25,162 bases of DNA, from positions 1 to 25,162 of the IMG/VR virus record IMGVR_UViG_3300009173_000072, one strand, 5' to 3'. The notes beneath the pieces were generated by a model. It saw nothing but the letters and a program-made list of their open reading frames with translations, made no database searches and had not been told where the DNA came from. The translations under genes and the position numbers were made by a program. Origin of the DNA: a virus. How positions within the stretch are numbered: position 1 is the stretch's first letter; every line of letters starts with the position of its first letter. This document shows positions 23,579 through 25,162 of the stretch, piece after piece.

Positions 23579-23703
23579 AGGGTTATCTGTCTATATAGAT
23601 TGACATATCTTAGCTAACCATTGTACGCTAACGATTAATGGTCGGCTTAGAATGGCGTTAAACACCCTAAAAAATCTAGAAATTCTAAAAATAACCAAGT
23701 AAT

Positions 23704-23770
23704 TAGAATAGAACACCCATTTTGTGGGTTTTCAATTCTATTTATAAATTATAAATAGAGTAGAGAAAGG
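23704..23770 (+). promoter_or_regulatory. Leader module D
   Basis: Outer stem TAGAAT (23704-23709)/ATTCTA (23735-23740), A-A mismatch (23710/23734), inner stem GAACACCCA (23711-23719)/TGGGTTTTC (23725-23733) with one C-T mismatch and loop TTTTG. Hairpin 2 (23740-23756) is the same as in module B. GTAGAGAAAGG then leads to the ATG at 23780. This copy lacks GTTTAAAC. Confidence 0.65.
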
Positions 23771-23779
23771 AAAAATAAT

Positions 23780-24151
23780 ATGTACGAAATAAAAACAGTT
23801 GGAGAAATTGGCGTTGATAGTGGGCAGGTGTTATTGATTGACCCTTGTTATATTAAACACGCTAATCAAGGTAATTCAAAAATGAATTATGATTTCGAGA
23901 AAGAAACATTTCTTAATGACCCAACACTAGGAAATGAAAAGAACTTTTACACGAGTGTAAGTGAGAGAACTTTAGTTGGTAATGGTTATGGTAATACTGA
24001 ATCAGGTTTTGCTACTAGAACAACACACGGTGACGGAACTTACAAAGTAAAGGGTATCTTTAGAGATGATGAACTTCAAGGAATTTTCATTAGCTTTACT
24101 GATAATCTAAATGTAGAAGTGACAAGACAAGATGATGAAAGAGGTTGGTAA
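23780..24151 (+). CDS. Conserved-looking phage protein of unknown role (123 aa)
   Basis: A 123-aa protein, likely mostly beta. The start, VGEIGVDSGQVLLIDPCYI, and a later GDGTYKVKGIFRDDELQGIF stretch resemble a family I recall in phages and bacteria, in which a DSGxxxxxDPCYI motif is followed by a GDGxY turn. No function is known to me. The Cys, Asp and aromatic residues of DPCY are the most conserved-looking part. AGAAAGG lies about 10 nt upstream at the end of module D. The stop overlaps the next ATG as TAATG, so the two are a coupled pair. Confidence 0.65.
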   Translation: MYEIKTVGEIGVDSGQVLLIDPCYIKHANQGNSKMNYDFEKETFLNDPTLGNEKNFYTSVSERTLVGNGYGNTESGFATRTTHGDGTYKVKGIFRDDELQGIFISFTDNLNVEVTRQDDERGW

Positions 24152-24354
24152 TGCACAGCGTAGTAGTATCAAAGAAACAAGCAAGCAGGGAATATAATTT
24201 GTTAGTAGCTTGTGATATGCCTGAAGGTACAAAGCCGAATGGCGACACAAGAACATTTGGCGAGTGGCTCTTATATAAGAACCTAAGACTGGAGAACCGA
24301 GAGGAACAAAAGAAACTGGATGCTTATTGGGATACATTGGAAGAAGATAACTAG
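24151..24354 (+). CDS. Small protein coupled to the 123-aa gene (67 aa)
   Basis: A 67-aa, charged protein (HSVVVSKKQASREYNLLVAC, then WLLYKNLRLENREEQKKLDA). I place the start at the ATG at 24151, which shares TAATG with the gene before and has AAAGAGG about 6 nt upstream. A TTG two codons earlier is less likely. This is the only early gene here without its own leader module, which fits coupling. Its TAG stop is part of the outer stem of module E. No domain was recognised. Confidence 0.6.
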   Translation: MHSVVVSKKQASREYNLLVACDMPEGTKPNGDTRTFGEWLLYKNLRLENREEQKKLDAYWDTLEEDN

Positions 24355-24420
24355 CATAGAGTACTTCGTTTAAACACGGAGTACTCAATGCTACTTATAA
24401 AAGTAAGTAGAGGGAAAGGA
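24352..24420 (+). promoter_or_regulatory. Leader module E, using the upstream stop codon
   Basis: Outer stem TAGCAT (24352-24357)/ATGCTA (24388-24393) uses the preceding gene's TAG. A-A mismatch (24358/24387), inner stem GAGTACT (24359-24365)/AGTACTC (24380-24386) with a T-G and C-G extension, then GTTTAAAC in the loop. Hairpin 2 CTACTTA/TAAGTAG (24391-24410) shares CTA. GTAGAGGGAAAGG follows, and the ATG is at 24427. Confidence 0.7.
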
Positions 24421-24426
24421 AAAGAT

Positions 24427-24768
24427 ATGAATAAAATTAAATCATTTCAAGGATATGTGAATCAATCTTTGATGGATGCAGGTAAACACAAGGACAAAGA
24501 TTATTTAAAAATAATGACTGGTCTATTCAAAGAGGGGCATTTAAATTTTGAGCAGGTGTTTATGTTTATGCGAACTTTGGTTAGAAATTCTGACAAGGAT
24601 ACAGTTATAAATTATCTTGGCGTGAATGATGACATATCATCACAAGTACAAGACACAGTGGACTATGGATTTATAACTGAAGGTGGAGATTACACAAAAC
24701 TTTGTGTAGATAAGATGATAGAAATGGGATTCGAGGAAACGCAAGGCGAGTCAGTACCTAGAAAATAA
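24427..24768 (+). CDS. Early protein of unknown role (113 aa)
   Basis: A 113-aa, mainly helical protein (IKSFQGYVNQSLMDAGKHKD, then NFEQVFMFMRTLVRNSDKDT). I start it at the ATG at 24427, behind the GGGAAAGG site of module E. A longer in-frame start at 24388 lies inside the module's outer stem and has no ribosome site. The helices and acidic loops suggest a small soluble protein. No family was recognised. Module F follows 11 nt after the stop. Confidence 0.65.
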   Translation: MNKIKSFQGYVNQSLMDAGKHKDKDYLKIMTGLFKEGHLNFEQVFMFMRTLVRNSDKDTVINYLGVNDDISSQVQDTVDYGFITEGGDYTKLCVDKMIEMGFEETQGESVPRK

Positions 24769-24779
24769 TATATAGTAAC

Positions 24780-24846
24780 TAGCATAGAACACTCTGTTTA
24801 AACGGAGTGTTCAATGCTACTTATAAATATAAGTAGAAAGAAAGGA
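24780..24846 (+). promoter_or_regulatory. Leader module F
   Basis: Outer stem TAGCAT (24780-24785)/ATGCTA (24814-24819), A-A mismatch (24786/24813), inner stem GAACACTC (24787-24794)/GAGTGTTC (24805-24812), T-G wobble, loop exactly GTTTAAAC. Hairpin 2 CTACTTAT/ATAAGTAG (24817-24836) shares CTA. AGAAAGAAAGG then leads to the ATG at 24857. Confidence 0.7.
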
Positions 24847-24856
24847 AAAATAAATT

Positions 24857-24976
24857 ATGTTTGACTTTAGTGGAGATAATATTTTTAATAGTCTTGATAT
24901 TTTAATTATATTATTTAACTTTATTTTCTGGGGTCATCTACTTAAAAAAGTAGTGTTTATAAAATCTAAAAAATAA
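24857..24976 (+). CDS. Small membrane peptide (39 aa)
   Basis: ATG at 24857 opens 39 codons to TAA at 24974-24976. The peptide begins MFDFSGDNIFNSLDILIILF, has one hydrophobic segment of about 18 residues (13-30, ILIILFNFIFWGHLL) and a Lys-rich tail, so it is a candidate single-pass membrane peptide with an inside C-terminus. AGAAAGG is about 12 nt upstream and module F sits before it. A holin or a host-membrane effector is possible, but one helix and position are all that is seen. Confidence 0.55.
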   Translation: MFDFSGDNIFNSLDILIILFNFIFWGHLLKKVVFIKSKK

Positions 24977-24982
24977 AGTGTA

Positions 24983-25024
24983 CATAGTATGGGGTGCTTG
25001 TTTAAACGAGTACCCAATACTGTG
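24983..25024 (+). promoter_or_regulatory. Leader module G, without hairpin 2 or gene
   Basis: CATAGTAT (24983-24990) pairs with ATACTGTG (25017-25024), including one wobble. G-A mismatch (24991/25016) instead of A-A, inner stem GGGTGCTT (24992-24999)/GAGTACCC (25008-25015) with two wobbles, loop exactly GTTTAAAC. No second hairpin or AAAGG site follows. A T-tract comes next. Confidence 0.6.
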
Positions 25025-25052
25025 CATAAGATACAAGAATTAATTTAATCAG

Positions 25053-25081
25053 TTTTTTTTATTTTTTTTTCTTGTTACAAG
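25053..25081 (+). other. T-tract followed by CTTGTTACAAG palindrome
   Basis: T8, A, T9 (25053-25070) is followed by CTTGTTACAAG (25071-25081). The order T-tract, palindrome, TAGTAGAGGC repeats what is seen at 23422-23468. As a terminator this would be backwards for the plus strand, apart from the module G stem upstream. Confidence 0.45.
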
Positions 25082-25091
25082 TCAAGCTAGT

Positions 25092-25162
25092 AGAGGCAAG
25101 CAGAGGCAAGCAGAGGCAAGCAGAGGCAAGCAGAGGCAAGCAGAGGCAAGCAGAGGCAAGCA
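25092..25162. repeat. 10-bp tandem repeat at the window edge
   Basis: Seven perfect copies of AGAGGCAAGC run from 25092 to 25161 and continue off the window. The 10-bp period is close to one helical turn, so all copies face the same side of DNA. It lies beside a long T-tract. It could be iterons of an origin, a binding array, or an assembly end in low-complexity DNA. Confidence 0.85.

Noticed and set aside
23640-23653. 14-nt GGTCGGCTTAGAAT shared with the scaffold leader (6663-6676, minus strand)
   Set aside because: Both copies are non-coding, but matches of this length are expected by chance a few times in a window of this size and the flanks differ.
24388-24427. Longer start for the 113-aa gene
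   Set aside because: The ATG at 24388 lies inside the module E outer stem with no ribosome site. The ATG at 24427 follows GGGAAAGG at normal spacing.
22979-24846. Modules as intrinsic terminators
   Set aside because: The stems are not followed by T-tracts in copies that precede genes, and a ribosome site follows within about 30-40 nt.
22979-25024. Integron gene-cassette array with attC sites
   Set aside because: The layout of ORF plus variable structured site is similar, but attC core sites lie at the ends of the palindrome, while here the conserved GTTTAAAC is in the apical loop. Ribosome sites form part of the module, and no integrase is present.

Overview
This window looks like part of a tailed double-stranded DNA phage genome. 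It is AT-rich and has the virion-gene style common in uncultured marine phages. There are no rRNA or tRNA genes, no host genes, and no integrase or transposase. The host cannot be read from the sequence. From memory only, several virion proteins (274, 346 and 1558 aa) resemble families in phages of marine or actinobacterial hosts, and one gene may be leaderless. I treat the host as unknown.

Positions 1-20656, minus strand: one packed late operon read right to left. Its order is two tiny basic peptides (20 and 35 aa), a large terminase with an N-terminal zinc-binding and helix-turn-helix extension, portal, two small proteins, a 1558-aa virion protein, a 346-aa protein with a peptidoglycan-binding-like region, a lytic transglycosylase, an acidic 774-aa protein, a 274-aa protein, scaffold, major capsid protein, a 300-aa head-tail adaptor candidate, a 635-aa tail protein with propeller-like repeats, and a tail fibre cut by the left edge. 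Many joints are TAATG or ATGA overlaps, so translation is probably coupled. The only wide gaps lie before the scaffold gene (243 nt, with an extended -10 promoter) and after the capsid gene (94 nt, two hairpins). The proteins package DNA, build the head and tail, and probably open the cell wall.

Positions 20657-22240: the divergent control region. Three 29-bp tandem repeats lie between the late operon and a plus-strand gene for a 68-aa zinc-finger-like protein. About 1.2 kb follows with no convincing gene but several hairpins and four GTTTAAAC octamers.

Positions 22241-25162, plus strand: small genes for a SprT-like zinc metallopeptidase and five proteins of unknown role, plus a 39-aa membrane peptide. 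Nearly every gene is introduced by the same RNA-like leader module. It has an outer stem, a conserved purine-A mismatch, an inner stem usually capped by GTTTAAAC, a second hairpin sharing bases with the outer stem, and a GTAGAGAAAGG-like ribosome binding site. The arms differ in sequence between copies but stay complementary. Eight copies are seen, three of them without a following gene. This family is the best candidate here for an undescribed system. The window ends inside a 10-bp tandem repeat beside a long T-tract.
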